Assembly (NCBI GenBank): GCA_965226965.1 | Contig: OZ245715.1 | Span: 3,286,001 to 3,350,000 of the forward strand | Source of the DNA: Endoryza foliicola | GTDB taxonomy: Bacteria; Bacteroidota; Bacteroidia; Chitinophagales; Chitinophagaceae | DNA length: 64,000 nucleotides | Direction: 5' to 3' | Part shown: positions 45,204 to 54,026 of the stretch, piece after piece | Numbering within the stretch: the first letter of the stretch is position 1 | Layout of the letters: each line of letters starts with the position of its first letter | Notes under the pieces: model-generated | The model's input: the letters and a program-made list of their open reading frames with translations, nothing else | What the model was told of the DNA's origin: nothing | The model's database searches: none | Translations under genes and position numbers: made by a program

Positions 45204-46152
45204 AAAGGTTGTTTATTGCTGCTTTTCGGAGTCGTTCATTCAAAGCCTTCCCGATGCCTTGGTCGGGGAAGGACTCTATTAAAATCACAGAAGCATCCAT
45301 TGAATCTGCTTCAGACATGGCGCTGTATAGATTAGACGCGGCTTCCTCTAATTTTTTCTCTTCTGACAATTGGATGGTCTTATATTGCCGAAAATCGGAA
45401 TGTTTACCAAACAAAATCAATACGGTACTTTCAGATGGAAATTTTTTAATTGCTTCCTTTATCGACCTTACCATTCTTAACGGTGTATTTGGGGCATAGT
45501 GCTTTTTATAATTTCCCGGATGATGCACCGAGTAATCGTTTTGAATGATTGGATATTTTGCTAAATGTTGTGCAGTTATAGCACCTTCTCTTAAAATTTG
45601 CAGGTTATTTTCATTCACCTTAATGATGGTAGATTCGATGCCAATGCTGCATTTGCCGCCGTCCAAAACATAAGGAATTTTACCGTCGAAGTAATCTTTC
45701 ACCTGAATTGCCGTGGTTGGACTAATGCGGGTAAATGGGTTGGCACTGGGAGCCACTAGAGGCGCTCCCACTTTTTGAATCAGTGAAAGCGCCATCTCAG
45801 CAGCCGGCATGCGAACCGCAAGGCTGGACGATCCTGCAGTGGCATATGTTGAAATTCGATCCGACTTGGATAAGATAATGGTTAATGGTCCGGGCCAAAA
45901 CTCGTCGACCAAGTCTTTAGCTAGTTGAAAAGGTTTATCTGAAACCCATTCCAAATCCGATTTGTTGGCTACATGAACAATGAGTGGATTGGAAAATGGA
46001 CGATTTTTCGTTTGGTATACTTTCTTTATGGCCTCATCTAAAGCAACTGAAGCCGCTAAACCGTATACTGTTTCGGTAGGCATTCCTACCAATTCTCCTG
46101 CACGCAAGAACGCGGCGGCAATATCAATGTCGGTACCTACGGTTGTTGTCAT
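45196..46152 (-). CDS. tsaC: Threonylcarbamoyl-AMP synthase, Sua5 type
   Basis: Long form (318 residues, Sua5/YwlC) of the enzyme that makes threonylcarbamoyl-AMP from threonine, bicarbonate and ATP for the t6A modification of tRNAs reading ANN codons. The YrdC domain (1-200) has VGMPTETVYGLAASV, KxR-like KNRPFSNPLIVHV, and LAVRMPAAEMALSLI; a linker and the C-terminal Sua5 domain follow. The enzyme uses bicarbonate directly, which may explain coupling to the bicarbonate permease sbtA. A terminator-like hairpin lies in its leader. Confidence 0.92.
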   Translation of the reverse strand: MTTTVGTDIDIAAAFLRAGELVGMPTETVYGLAASVALDEAIKKVYQTKNRPFSNPLIVHVANKSDLEWVSDKPFQLAKDLVDEFWPGPLTIILSKSDRISTYATAGSSSLAVRMPAAEMALSLIQKVGAPLVAPSANPFTRISPTTAIQVKDYFDGKIPYVLDGGKCSIGIESTIIKVNENNLQILREGAITAQHLAKYPIIQNDYSVHHPGNYKKHYAPNTPLRMVRSIKEAIKKFPSESTVLILFGKHSDFRQYKTIQLSEEKKLEEAASNLYSAMSEADSMDASVILIESFPDQGIGKALNERLRKAAINNLYE

Positions 46153-46157
46153 TTTTT

Positions 46158-46183
46158 AAAAAAGCTTGCCTTTTACGGCAAGC
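46158..46183 (-). terminator. Terminator-like hairpin in the tsaC leader
   Basis: Stem GGCTTGCC/GGCAAGC (46164-46170 with 46177-46183) on the minus strand with a 6-nt loop, then TTTTTT (46158-46163), five bases before the tsaC ATG. No gene upstream needs termination there, so an attenuator or short RNA is possible. Confidence 0.6.
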
Positions 46184-46250
46184 CTCTCTCTTACGTGATC
46201 AATCTTAACTTTGAAAACAGATGGTTGCTACTCCATCGCCTTAACGGGTG

Positions 46251-46258
46251 CAAAATTT
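46251..46258 (-). promoter_or_regulatory. Possible -7 element of the tsaC-sbtA operon
   Basis: AAATTTTG on the minus strand, one mismatch from TAnnTTTG. It would give a leader of about 95 nt carrying the 46158-46183 hairpin. Confidence 0.3.
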
Positions 46259-46279
46259 GAAATTTATTTTCATATATTT

Positions 46280-46305
46280 ACATTAATATATATAATACAT
46301 TACAT
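46280..46305. promoter_or_regulatory. AT-rich dyad in the LysR-tsaC divergent region
   Basis: An imperfect palindrome centred on ATTAATATATATAAT, with T-N11-A spacing typical of LysR sites. AT-richness makes chance matches likely. Confidence 0.3.
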
Positions 46306-46317
46306 AAACTTAAATAA

Positions 46318-47259
46318 ATGAATTATACCATACATCAATTGCTTCTTTTCAAAACTGTTGCTGAAACCTTGAGCATCACAAAAGCTGCAGAGCGGTTGTT
46401 TTTAACCCAGCCTGCGGTATCCTTGCAATTGAAGAAATTTCAAGATCAGTTTGATCAGCCCTTAACTGAAGTGGTGGGTCGACAGTTGTATTTAACGCCA
46501 TTTGGAAAAGAAGTGGCACAGGTGGCAAACAATGTATTGATGGAGGTAGAAGAATTAGAAGTAAGAAAACGCAGAAAAACTGGAAGTTTGGTAGGAACCA
46601 TTCGTGTGTCAGTGGTGAGTACCGGAAAATACATCATGCCCTATTTATTAAGTGACTTCATCAATCAATATCCGGAAGTTGGATTGCAATTAGATGCCAC
46701 CAATAAAGGCGCCGTAATAGAAAGCTTAGAAAAAAACGAGGTTGATTTTAGTTTGGTATCCATTCTACCGTCGCATTTACAAATTGAAAAAGAGCCGCTG
46801 CTTCCTAATAAACTTTATTTAGTTGGCAGAAGTGATTCTCATTTGAGAAACAAGATGAACGATAAAAAAGTCTTTAATACTATTCCTTTGATCTTTCGGG
46901 AAGAAGGTTCCGGAACGCGTCAAACTATGGAAAGCTATTTAAAGAAAAACGAACTGCACATTCATCCAAAATTAGAACTGAGCTCGAACGAAGCGATTAA
47001 ACAAGCAATTATTGCAGGTTTGGGCTATTCTGTTTTACCAATTATTGGCATCAAAAATGAACTGCAGAGAAACGAATTGACCATTATACCTGTGCGAGGC
47101 TTCCCCTTAGTAAGTACTTGGCACATGATCTGGTTGAAGAATAAGAAATTTGGGCCGGCTGCTGCGGCATTTTTAAAACACATACAAACCAACAAGTCTA
47201 CAATTATTGATCACTATTTTAATTGGTATAAAGAGCGTGAACAAAAAGGAAGCCACTGA
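46318..47259 (+). CDS. LysR family transcriptional regulator
   Basis: A 313-residue regulator: winged helix-turn-helix (HQLLLFKTVAETLSITKAAERLFLTQPAVSLQLKKF, residues 6-45), linker helix, then a type 2 periplasmic-binding-like effector domain (about 90-300). It resembles the CbbR/CcmR branch, which in autotrophs controls carbon uptake genes. It is divergent from tsaC-sbtA, the usual LysR layout, so control of those genes is a reasonable inference. The last codons overlap a minus-strand terminator. Confidence 0.92.
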   Translation: MNYTIHQLLLFKTVAETLSITKAAERLFLTQPAVSLQLKKFQDQFDQPLTEVVGRQLYLTPFGKEVAQVANNVLMEVEELEVRKRRKTGSLVGTIRVSVVSTGKYIMPYLLSDFINQYPEVGLQLDATNKGAVIESLEKNEVDFSLVSILPSHLQIEKEPLLPNKLYLVGRSDSHLRNKMNDKKVFNTIPLIFREEGSGTRQTMESYLKKNELHIHPKLELSSNEAIKQAIIAGLGYSVLPIIGIKNELQRNELTIIPVRGFPLVSTWHMIWLKNKKFGPAAAAFLKHIQTNKSTIIDHYFNWYKEREQKGSH

Positions 47260-47271
47260 AAAGTGGCTTCC
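47241..47271 (-). terminator. Terminator of the RND efflux operon, overlapping the LysR stop
   Basis: 10-bp stem GGAAGCCACT/AGTGGCTTCC (47248-47257 with 47262-47271), GAAA loop; the T-run (TTTTTGTT) is on the minus strand. The left arm lies in LysR codons. Confidence 0.85.
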
Positions 47272-47315
47272 CGGTACTAAAAGTATTCGCTAAAATACAA
47301 ATTGACCTTCTTAGG

Positions 47316-48749
47316 TTATCTCCAGCCGCCTCCAAGCGCCTGATAAATATTAACCATTGCATTCATTTGCTTTTTCTTGGTTTCAATGAGTTCGAAACGA
47401 GCATCCAACGCTTCTCGTTGTGTGAGCAATACTTCCATATAGTCGGCACGAGCTGATTTAAAGAGGTTGTTCGAAATGGTAACCGATTGATTCAACATTT
47501 CCACTTCTTTGCCTTTTTTATCAAAGGTCTGCTCCAAGTTTTGTATCATCGACAATTGGTTCATTACTTCCATGTAGGCTGTTCGAATAGAACGTTCGTA
47601 ATTAAAAACTGCCTGTGTTTGTTTTGCATTGGAATTATAATACTCCGCTTTAATTGCATTTTTGTTTACAAGTGGGCCAGCCATATCTGCCGCTAAACCG
47701 AATAGAATGGATTCGGGAGTACTGAATAGAAATCGAGGACTGAAGGCTTGATATCCGAGGGCTGCTGAAATTCCCAATGAAGGGTAGAATTTTGCTTTCG
47801 CCACTTGAACATCAATTTTTGCCGCAGCCAATTCATTTTCTGCCTTCTTAATATCAGGGCGATTCGATAATAATTGAGAAGGCAAGCCTGCATGAATGGC
47901 TTGTACGCTCATGGTTTCGAAATCACTCGTGGTTCTAACGATCGATTGAGGGAATCGACCTAATAAGAAATTGATCCTATTTTCTGTTTCTGTGATCTGC
48001 TGTTGGATACCATAAAGCATGGCCTGGGTATGGAGCACTTGAGCTTCAAATCGACGTACAGCTAGTTCCGTAACGTGAGCCGACTCTTTCTCCAGTCGAA
48101 CAATTCTCAATACATTGTTTTGCAATTCAATGTTATTTTTAAGAATCTCCAATTGCTTATCGAGAGCCAACAATTCATAATAGGAATTAGCGATTTCTGC
48201 AACAAGTTGAGTTACCATGAAATTCTTTCCTTCGATGCTGGCCAAGTAACGAGAGACAGCGGCTTTTCGCGCATTTCTGAGTTTGTGCCAAATATCAACT
48301 TCCCAAGTGGCTACTGCTCCAATTTTAAAATCAGGCAAAGGATCCGGCATTTCCTTGCCCGGTTTGATTTCGGTAGTGGCGTCGTTAGCGCCTTTGCTGG
48401 TGTATCGTCCCACTTTCTCTACCGCAGCACCTCCACCTGCACTAACAAAGGGCAGGTACTCCCCTTTTCTGGCTTGAATCTCATTTTTTGAAATTTCTAT
48501 TTCTTGCAATAGGATGTTTAGTTCCTGATTGTTTTTAAGTGCCGTGTCAATTAAGGCTGCAAGAAAAGGATCATTAAAATAATCTTTCCATGAAACAGCA
48601 CCTGAATTGGCACTATCGGAAGATCCGGCAAATGCTGCCGGAGTTCCGTTGCTCTCAGTCTTTTGATTCAACACCGGTGTTTTACAGGCATGTATACCTG
48701 CTACCAGAGACATCAAAAGAATTGATCTATTTATTTTACTCAATAACAT
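47316..48749 (-). CDS. RND efflux outer membrane factor, lipoprotein (NodT/OprM type)
   Basis: Outer membrane channel of 477 residues with a lipoprotein signal (lipobox I-H-A-C22). Two OEP repeats are visible with long helices (AVSRYLASIEGKNFMVTQLVAEIANSYYELLALDKQLEIL and LSNRPDIKKAENELAAAKIDVQVAKAKFYPSLG), the standard NodT/OprM motif set. It is the last gene of the MFP-RND-OMF operon, 33 bp after the RND pump. It completes a drug-efflux tube across the envelope. Confidence 0.93.
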   Translation of the reverse strand: MLLSKINRSILLMSLVAGIHACKTPVLNQKTESNGTPAAFAGSSDSANSGAVSWKDYFNDPFLAALIDTALKNNQELNILLQEIEISKNEIQARKGEYLPFVSAGGGAAVEKVGRYTSKGANDATTEIKPGKEMPDPLPDFKIGAVATWEVDIWHKLRNARKAAVSRYLASIEGKNFMVTQLVAEIANSYYELLALDKQLEILKNNIELQNNVLRIVRLEKESAHVTELAVRRFEAQVLHTQAMLYGIQQQITETENRINFLLGRFPQSIVRTTSDFETMSVQAIHAGLPSQLLSNRPDIKKAENELAAAKIDVQVAKAKFYPSLGISAALGYQAFSPRFLFSTPESILFGLAADMAGPLVNKNAIKAEYYNSNAKQTQAVFNYERSIRTAYMEVMNQLSMIQNLEQTFDKKGKEVEMLNQSVTISNNLFKSARADYMEVLLTQREALDARFELIETKKKQMNAMVNIYQALGGGWR

Positions 48750-48782
48750 GATGGTCTTTTTAATTTTTAATTCTGTAGCTGA

Positions 48783-51700
48783 TTAATGCTTTTTCTCAGT
48801 TGGTTCATCGTCATCGTTTACAACTTCTTCTTTACCAACCAATCCTTCTGTTAGCGGATCATCATATTCATCGCGAATCATTTTCTTGCCTTCAGACAAT
48901 CGACCGAAAATGTAGTACAAGCCCGGAACGATGATTACTCCAAATAAAGTTCCAAGAAGCATACCACCCGCAGATGAAGCACCGATGGTTCTATTACCGA
49001 TGGCACCGGGCCCGGTTGCAAACAACAACGGAATCAAACCGGCGATGAAGGCAAAAGAGGTCATCAAGATGGGTCGGAAACGCACTTTCGCTCCTTCAAT
49101 GGCTGCTTCCAACACCGTTGAGCCTTGTTGGTGTTTTTGAACTGCGAATTCCACAATCAATACTGCGTTTTTACCCAAAAGGCCCACTAACATTACCATA
49201 CCAACTTGTGCATAGATATCATTTGAAAGCCCCATCAATTTCAACAGCAAGAAGGCACCGAATACACCTATTGGCAGTGAAAGGATCACAGCAAATGGCA
49301 ACAAGAAGCTTTCGTATTGCGCGGCCAAAACCATGTATATAAAGGCCAATACAATTAAGAAGATGTAAAGTGCTTCATTCCCACGACCCACTTCATCTTT
49401 TGACAATCCCAACCAGTCGATATCATAGCCGCGTGGGAGTTTTTTCGCTTCTTCTTGAATAGCGGCAATGGCTTCACCACTACTATAACCTGCTGCAGGA
49501 GCACCATTGATGGCAGAAGATAAATACATATTGTAACGCGTGATTTCATTCAAACCTTGCGACTTTTTCATTTTCATGAATGCAGAGTAAGGCACCATTT
49601 CATCGCGGTTATTTTTCACGTACAGTTTCAACACATCTTCCGGTAAAGCTCTGTATTCGGGAGATGCTTGCACATATACTTTAAAGAAGTTACCGAAGCG
49701 AATAAAACCCAACTCATAAGTACTACCAATCATAATAGAGAGGTTGTCCATGGCTTTACCAATGGAAACGCCTTTCTGCATGGCTGCTTTGTTGTCGATC
49801 TCCAATTCATACTGAGGATAGTTGGAAGCGAAAAAGGTGAACAATCCGGTTAGTTCTTTTCTCTTCTTCAATGCAGTCATGAATTCTTCGTTCACTTGCC
49901 CGAAAGCTTTGTAGTCATCTGAATTTGTTTTATCTAACAAACGCAACGAGAAACCACCCGCTGCTCCATAACCGGGAACGGCCGGGGGTTGGAAGAATTC
50001 AATTACGGCACCCGGAATGTCTTTTGATTTTTCTTCTAACTCTTCAATGATTTTCACTACCGAATTCTTTCTTTCTGACCAATCTTTCAAGTTGATCAAA
50101 CAAGTACCGGCATTAGAACCACGACCTTCAGTAAGTACTTCATAACCGGCAAGTGCTGATACAGACTGCACCCCTTCTACTTCTTCAGCAATTTTCTGTA
50201 GCTTCTTAGAGATATCATTGGTACGTTCCAATGTAGACCCAGGAGGGGTTTGAATAATTGCATAAATCATACCTTGGTCTTCATTCGGAATGAACCCGGC
50301 AGGAAGTGATTCGGAGGTAAACCAAAGACCTGCGCAGAATGCGATTAGTATCCCCCAGGTAACCATCTTTCTATTAGCAATTTTCCTTAAAAGACTGGCA
50401 TACCTACCTGTAACTCTTTCGAACCATCCATTGAATAAGTCGAGTAACTTATCAATCGGATTTCTCTTTTTCGGTTGTCCATGTGTGTTTTTAAGAATCA
50501 TGGCACATAGCACAGGAGTAAGTGTTAGTGCCACAAACCCTGAGATTACGATAGAAGTTGCCATGGTAATGGAAAACTGTCTGTAAAAAACTCCCACGGG
50601 CCCGGTCATGAACGCTACCGGAATAAACACGGCGGTCATCAATAAGGTAATGGCAATAATGGCACCACTGATTTCATGCAACACTTTCAATACTGCCTTG
50701 TAGGGTGTTAGGTGCTCTTCTGCCATTTTTGCGTGTACTGCTTCTACTACTACAATGGCGTTATCCACCACAATACCAATGGCCAATACCAACGCGAAAA
50801 GTGTGATCAGGTTAATGGTAAGTCCGAACATTTGCATGAACACGAAGGCTCCTACCAAAGAAACCGGTACCGCTAAAGTAGGAATTAAGGTTGAGCGCCA
50901 ATCGCCCAAGAAAACAAACACTACAAGGGCCACCAGAATAAAGGCTTCTGCAAGTGTGTGAATTACTTTTTCAATAGAAGCATCAAGAAAGCTTGATACA
51001 TCGTAACTAATTTGGTAATCCATACCCGGAGGGAATGAACCTTCTTTGATTTCTTTCAGCTTTTCTTTTACCTCTTTAATAACATCGCTTGCGTTACTAC
51101 CATAAGTTTGTTTTAGGGTAATGGCTGCAGAGGGATGTCCGTCCATATTAGAATAGATATCATAAAATTCACTACCCAACTCTACATCTGCCACATCAGC
51201 CAAGTGAAGAATTTCACCATTAGCATTGGCTTTTACGATTACATCTTTGTACTGTTCGGGTTTATTGTATCGACCCGGATAGGTTAGTACATATTCAAGT
51301 GATTGAGAACGCTTACCGGTTGCCTGGCCTATACGACCCGGAGAACCGATGATGCTCTGTTCGGCAAGCGCTTCCATTACTTCATCGGTAGAAATGTTGT
51401 AGGCGCGCATCCGGTCGGGTTTCAACCAAATACGCATAGCGTATTGACGGCTACCGAGGATCTTTGCACTTCCCACCCCTTTTAAACGGCTTAATTCGTT
51501 GATGATATTTACGGCTGCGAAATTGTATAGAAAGTTTTCATCTGCCTTGGGGTCCTTACTATAAAGGTTCACATACATCAACATGTTGGGGGAAGTATAA
51601 CTCACCACCAATCCCTCTCTTTGAACAAGCACCGGTAAGCGGTTGGTAACCTGTTCAATCCTCGTTTTCACACTCACCATCGCTTGGTTGGGATCGGTAC

Positions 51701-51989
51701 CGAGGTCGAATACAATTTGAATGGTTGCTTCACCTGCGCTGGTAGCATCGGAAGTCATGTATTTCATACCCGGAGTACCGTTGATGGCTTTTTCCATCGG
51801 GATCAATACCGAGTTCACCAATACGTTGGCACTGGCACCCGGATAAGCTACATTCACCACTACCATGGGAGGCGCGATGGACGGGAACTGCGAAACCGGA
51901 AGCGTTTTGATGGCCAATACTCCCATGAAGATGATCACCACCGATAGTACAATGGCGAGTACAGGCCTATGAATAAATTTGTAAAACAT
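48783..51989 (-). CDS. RND multidrug efflux pump, HAE1 family
   Basis: Inner membrane proton antiporter of 1068 residues, full length for AcrB-type pumps, with 12 membrane helices and two large periplasmic loops. It opens FIHRPVLAIVLSVVIIFMG and has the AcrB-type SQFPSIAPPMVVVNVAYPGA segment, the helix-4 DxxxxD-like LALVLAIGIVVDNAIVVVE with the proton-relay Asp residues, and the final GxxxxN of the last helices. The substrates are likely drugs, bile-like compounds or solvents, but no specificity is readable. It forms a complex with the adjacent MFP and OMF. Confidence 0.95.
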   Translation of the reverse strand: MFYKFIHRPVLAIVLSVVIIFMGVLAIKTLPVSQFPSIAPPMVVVNVAYPGASANVLVNSVLIPMEKAINGTPGMKYMTSDATSAGEATIQIVFDLGTDPNQAMVSVKTRIEQVTNRLPVLVQREGLVVSYTSPNMLMYVNLYSKDPKADENFLYNFAAVNIINELSRLKGVGSAKILGSRQYAMRIWLKPDRMRAYNISTDEVMEALAEQSIIGSPGRIGQATGKRSQSLEYVLTYPGRYNKPEQYKDVIVKANANGEILHLADVADVELGSEFYDIYSNMDGHPSAAITLKQTYGSNASDVIKEVKEKLKEIKEGSFPPGMDYQISYDVSSFLDASIEKVIHTLAEAFILVALVVFVFLGDWRSTLIPTLAVPVSLVGAFVFMQMFGLTINLITLFALVLAIGIVVDNAIVVVEAVHAKMAEEHLTPYKAVLKVLHEISGAIIAITLLMTAVFIPVAFMTGPVGVFYRQFSITMATSIVISGFVALTLTPVLCAMILKNTHGQPKKRNPIDKLLDLFNGWFERVTGRYASLLRKIANRKMVTWGILIAFCAGLWFTSESLPAGFIPNEDQGMIYAIIQTPPGSTLERTNDISKKLQKIAEEVEGVQSVSALAGYEVLTEGRGSNAGTCLINLKDWSERKNSVVKIIEELEEKSKDIPGAVIEFFQPPAVPGYGAAGGFSLRLLDKTNSDDYKAFGQVNEEFMTALKKRKELTGLFTFFASNYPQYELEIDNKAAMQKGVSIGKAMDNLSIMIGSTYELGFIRFGNFFKVYVQASPEYRALPEDVLKLYVKNNRDEMVPYSAFMKMKKSQGLNEITRYNMYLSSAINGAPAAGYSSGEAIAAIQEEAKKLPRGYDIDWLGLSKDEVGRGNEALYIFLIVLAFIYMVLAAQYESFLLPFAVILSLPIGVFGAFLLLKLMGLSNDIYAQVGMVMLVGLLGKNAVLIVEFAVQKHQQGSTVLEAAIEGAKVRFRPILMTSFAFIAGLIPLLFATGPGAIGNRTIGASSAGGMLLGTLFGVIIVPGLYYIFGRLSEGKKMIRDEYDDPLTEGLVGKEEVVNDDDEPTEKKH

Positions 51990-52016
51990 TGAAATTCGTT
52001 TTTAATAGTTACTGAA

Positions 52017-53096
52017 TTATTCGGCGTGTACTTTCAAATGACCAATCACTTGTTTAGGGTCGAGGTATTCATAAGCGATTTTGTCGTCTTCTTTTACTTT
52101 ACGGATACCTTCAAGGAGAATTTTTTCACCTTCGTTTAATCCTGATGACACTACGAATAAATCTTCCATTTCAGCAGTAACACCAATCTCTCTTGTTTTA
52201 ACTCGATTTTCTTTGTCAATTACATATACATATCTTTTATCCAATACTTCAAAGGTTGCTTTTTGAGGTATGAGAATCGCATTTTTGATGGGCTCCGTAA
52301 TTCTGATGTTTCCGGTTTCACCGAAACGAAGCAATCCGTTAGGATTGGGGAAAGTAGCACGGAAAGGGATGTTACCCGTTTCGTTATCGAAATCAGCTTC
52401 AATGGTTTCAACGATACCGGGATGAGGGAATACTTGGTTGGCGGCGGTAACCAACTGAACTTGCTGTTTGTTGATTTTATGGTTAGCGGCGTAGAATAAA
52501 TATTCAGCTTCAGGAACATTGAAGTAAACCCACATTTTGCTGTTATCAGAAAGGCTTGTGAGCAATTCACCTTCGTCTACCAAGCTACCTTGACGAACGA
52601 GGAAGCGGTCGATAATGCCATCGAAGGGGGCGCGAATTTCAGTGAACTGAAGGTGCACTTTAGCTAGAGAAAATTCGGCATTTGCTTTGTCGAGTTTTGC
52701 TTTTGCCATTCGAAGTTCACTAGCAGATACGATGTTACTATCGGCGAGGCGTTTGGTATTTTGGTATTCAACTTCAGCAAAATTAGCTTCGGCTGCGGCT
52801 TTTTGAGCTTCTGCTTCGTAGAGGTTAGGCATGATTTGGAATAAGAGTTGTCCTTTCCGAACAAACTGTCCTTCATCTACATAAATCTTTTGCAAATAGC
52901 CTCTTTCTTGCGCTCTTAATTCAATGTGCTGAATGGAGCGAATTTGGCACACGTACTCTTTGGTAAGAGTAGTATCTGTTTTTACAGGGCTCGTAGCTAC
53001 CAACTTTGAGGCCTCTTCTTTTTCTTCTTTTTTTGTTTTACAGCTGGTATGCACGAGTAAAGCGCATAAGCCGAAAAGCATGAACTGTTTTTTCAT
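52017..53096 (-). CDS. RND efflux periplasmic adaptor, lipoprotein
   Basis: Membrane fusion protein of 359 residues with a lipoprotein signal (lipobox H-T-S-C19). It has the AcrA-like lipoyl halves (ELRAQERGYLQKIYVDEGQFVRKGQLLFQI and FTEIRAPFDGIIDRFLVRQGSLV), a short coiled coil between (about 85-150) and beta-barrel segments. It is the first gene of the RND operon and lies 27 bp before the pump gene. Confidence 0.93.
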   Translation of the reverse strand: MKKQFMLFGLCALLVHTSCKTKKEEKEEASKLVATSPVKTDTTLTKEYVCQIRSIQHIELRAQERGYLQKIYVDEGQFVRKGQLLFQIMPNLYEAEAQKAAAEANFAEVEYQNTKRLADSNIVSASELRMAKAKLDKANAEFSLAKVHLQFTEIRAPFDGIIDRFLVRQGSLVDEGELLTSLSDNSKMWVYFNVPEAEYLFYAANHKINKQQVQLVTAANQVFPHPGIVETIEADFDNETGNIPFRATFPNPNGLLRFGETGNIRITEPIKNAILIPQKATFEVLDKRYVYVIDKENRVKTREIGVTAEMEDLFVVSSGLNEGEKILLEGIRKVKEDDKIAYEYLDPKQVIGHLKVHAE

Positions 53097-53226
53097 GATT
53101 GTTTGTTATTTAGCGAATAATAGTTTCGTGTTTACAGCTTGGCAAAAGCTGATCGTTACAGTGCTACAATGCACTGTTCAAATGGCAGGCAATACAATTG
53201 ATTAGAATCGGGAACAGTAGAAGCTA

Positions 53227-53640
53227 TCAAATCCTGAATGACTGTACTTTCAGATACACAGGATTTGCATCAAAAACAGACGATAAGAATCGGCTGTCAA
53301 TATTTTTTTGGAGGGGAACAATGTTAGCGGGTCGACGAAACTCAAAAAATAGGGAAGCATTCGAGGGCTGCTTTTTGAAAATGTGAGCCTCCGAATCCTC
53401 ATCTTCCGATTCTTCAACGTAGATAAGTTCTGTTTTATCTTTTTTAGAAAGGGGAACGGCGGGTGTGAAAAAGGATCTGGTTAACTGAGCTGCTCTTATT
53501 TGAATGAGGCGCACAGACTCTTGCACCTGTATATCATTATATACATTGGATACTGGAGTGACAAAAAGCGCTTGTTTGCATCCGGTAAGTACTACCAAAC
53601 AAAAACTCAGTAAATAGAACAGTTTTGTTAGCAATTTCAT
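53227..53640 (-). CDS. Small lipoprotein of unknown function
   Basis: A 137-residue protein with a lipobox (V-L-T-G-C21). I recognise no family. The mature part includes an acidic stretch (EESEDEDSEAH) near residue 80 and several Arg/Phe-rich segments. It lies upstream of the RND operon on the same strand but 130 bp away and separated by an intergenic region, so cotranscription is uncertain. The open frame and signal are good evidence that it is real. Confidence 0.65.
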   Translation of the reverse strand: MKLLTKLFYLLSFCLVVLTGCKQALFVTPVSNVYNDIQVQESVRLIQIRAAQLTRSFFTPAVPLSKKDKTELIYVEESEDEDSEAHIFKKQPSNASLFFEFRRPANIVPLQKNIDSRFLSSVFDANPVYLKVQSFRI

Positions 53641-53748
53641 CGGTCGCTAAAATAGAAAAAGGATTCCGATGAAGATTTAAACCAATTGTTAACGAGGGTT
53701 AATGGGATAAAAAAAGCGGTAAAAAGGCTAATTTTCGGGAGTAAGGGC

Positions 53749-53780
53749 ACAAAAAAAAGCCTTTCGAAGTGAAAGGCTTT
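53749..53780 (-). terminator. Terminator of tRNA-Lys
   Basis: 10-bp stem AAAGCCTTTC/GAAAGGCTTT (53756-53765 with 53771-53780) with a 5-nt loop; on the minus strand it is followed by a run of T (complement of the A8 at 53751-53758). Confidence 0.88.
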
Positions 53781-53785
53781 CTTTG

Positions 53786-53858
53786 TGATCCCGCTGGGAC
53801 TCGAACCCAGGACCCATACATTAAAAGTGTATTGCTCTACCAACTGAGCTACGGAATC
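53786..53858 (-). tRNA. tRNA-Lys (anticodon UUU)
   Basis: Cloverleaf on the minus strand, 73 nt. Acceptor GATTCCG pairs with CGGGATC (one G-U pair), discriminator A. The D-loop is GTAGCTCAGTTGGTAGAGC-like, the anticodon stem ATACA/TGTAT encloses the loop CTTTTAA with anticodon TTT (Lys, AAA/AAG codons), and the T-arm has GGGTTCGAGTCCC. No CCA is encoded at the 3' end. Confidence 0.97.
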
Positions 53859-54000
53859 TCCTCATCTTTTGGGGTCATTTGCATGCCCGTTATTGATTTG
53901 GGAGTGCAAAAATACATCAATTTTTATTTGTACCAAATTTTTACAAAAATATTTATCTAACAAATGTGAATATCAGGGTGATATGTTGATAGAACCTGAC

Positions 54001-54008
54001 TATTTTTG
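54001..54008 (+). promoter_or_regulatory. Promoter -7 element of the SDR gene
   Basis: TATTTTTG, exact match, 18 nt before the ATG at 54027. Confidence 0.5.
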
Positions 54009-54026
54009 CATGCAAATAAATTAACC

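Noticed and set aside
48931..51947. Many short open frames antisense to the RND pump
   Set aside because: All are shadows of the long, well supported pump gene.
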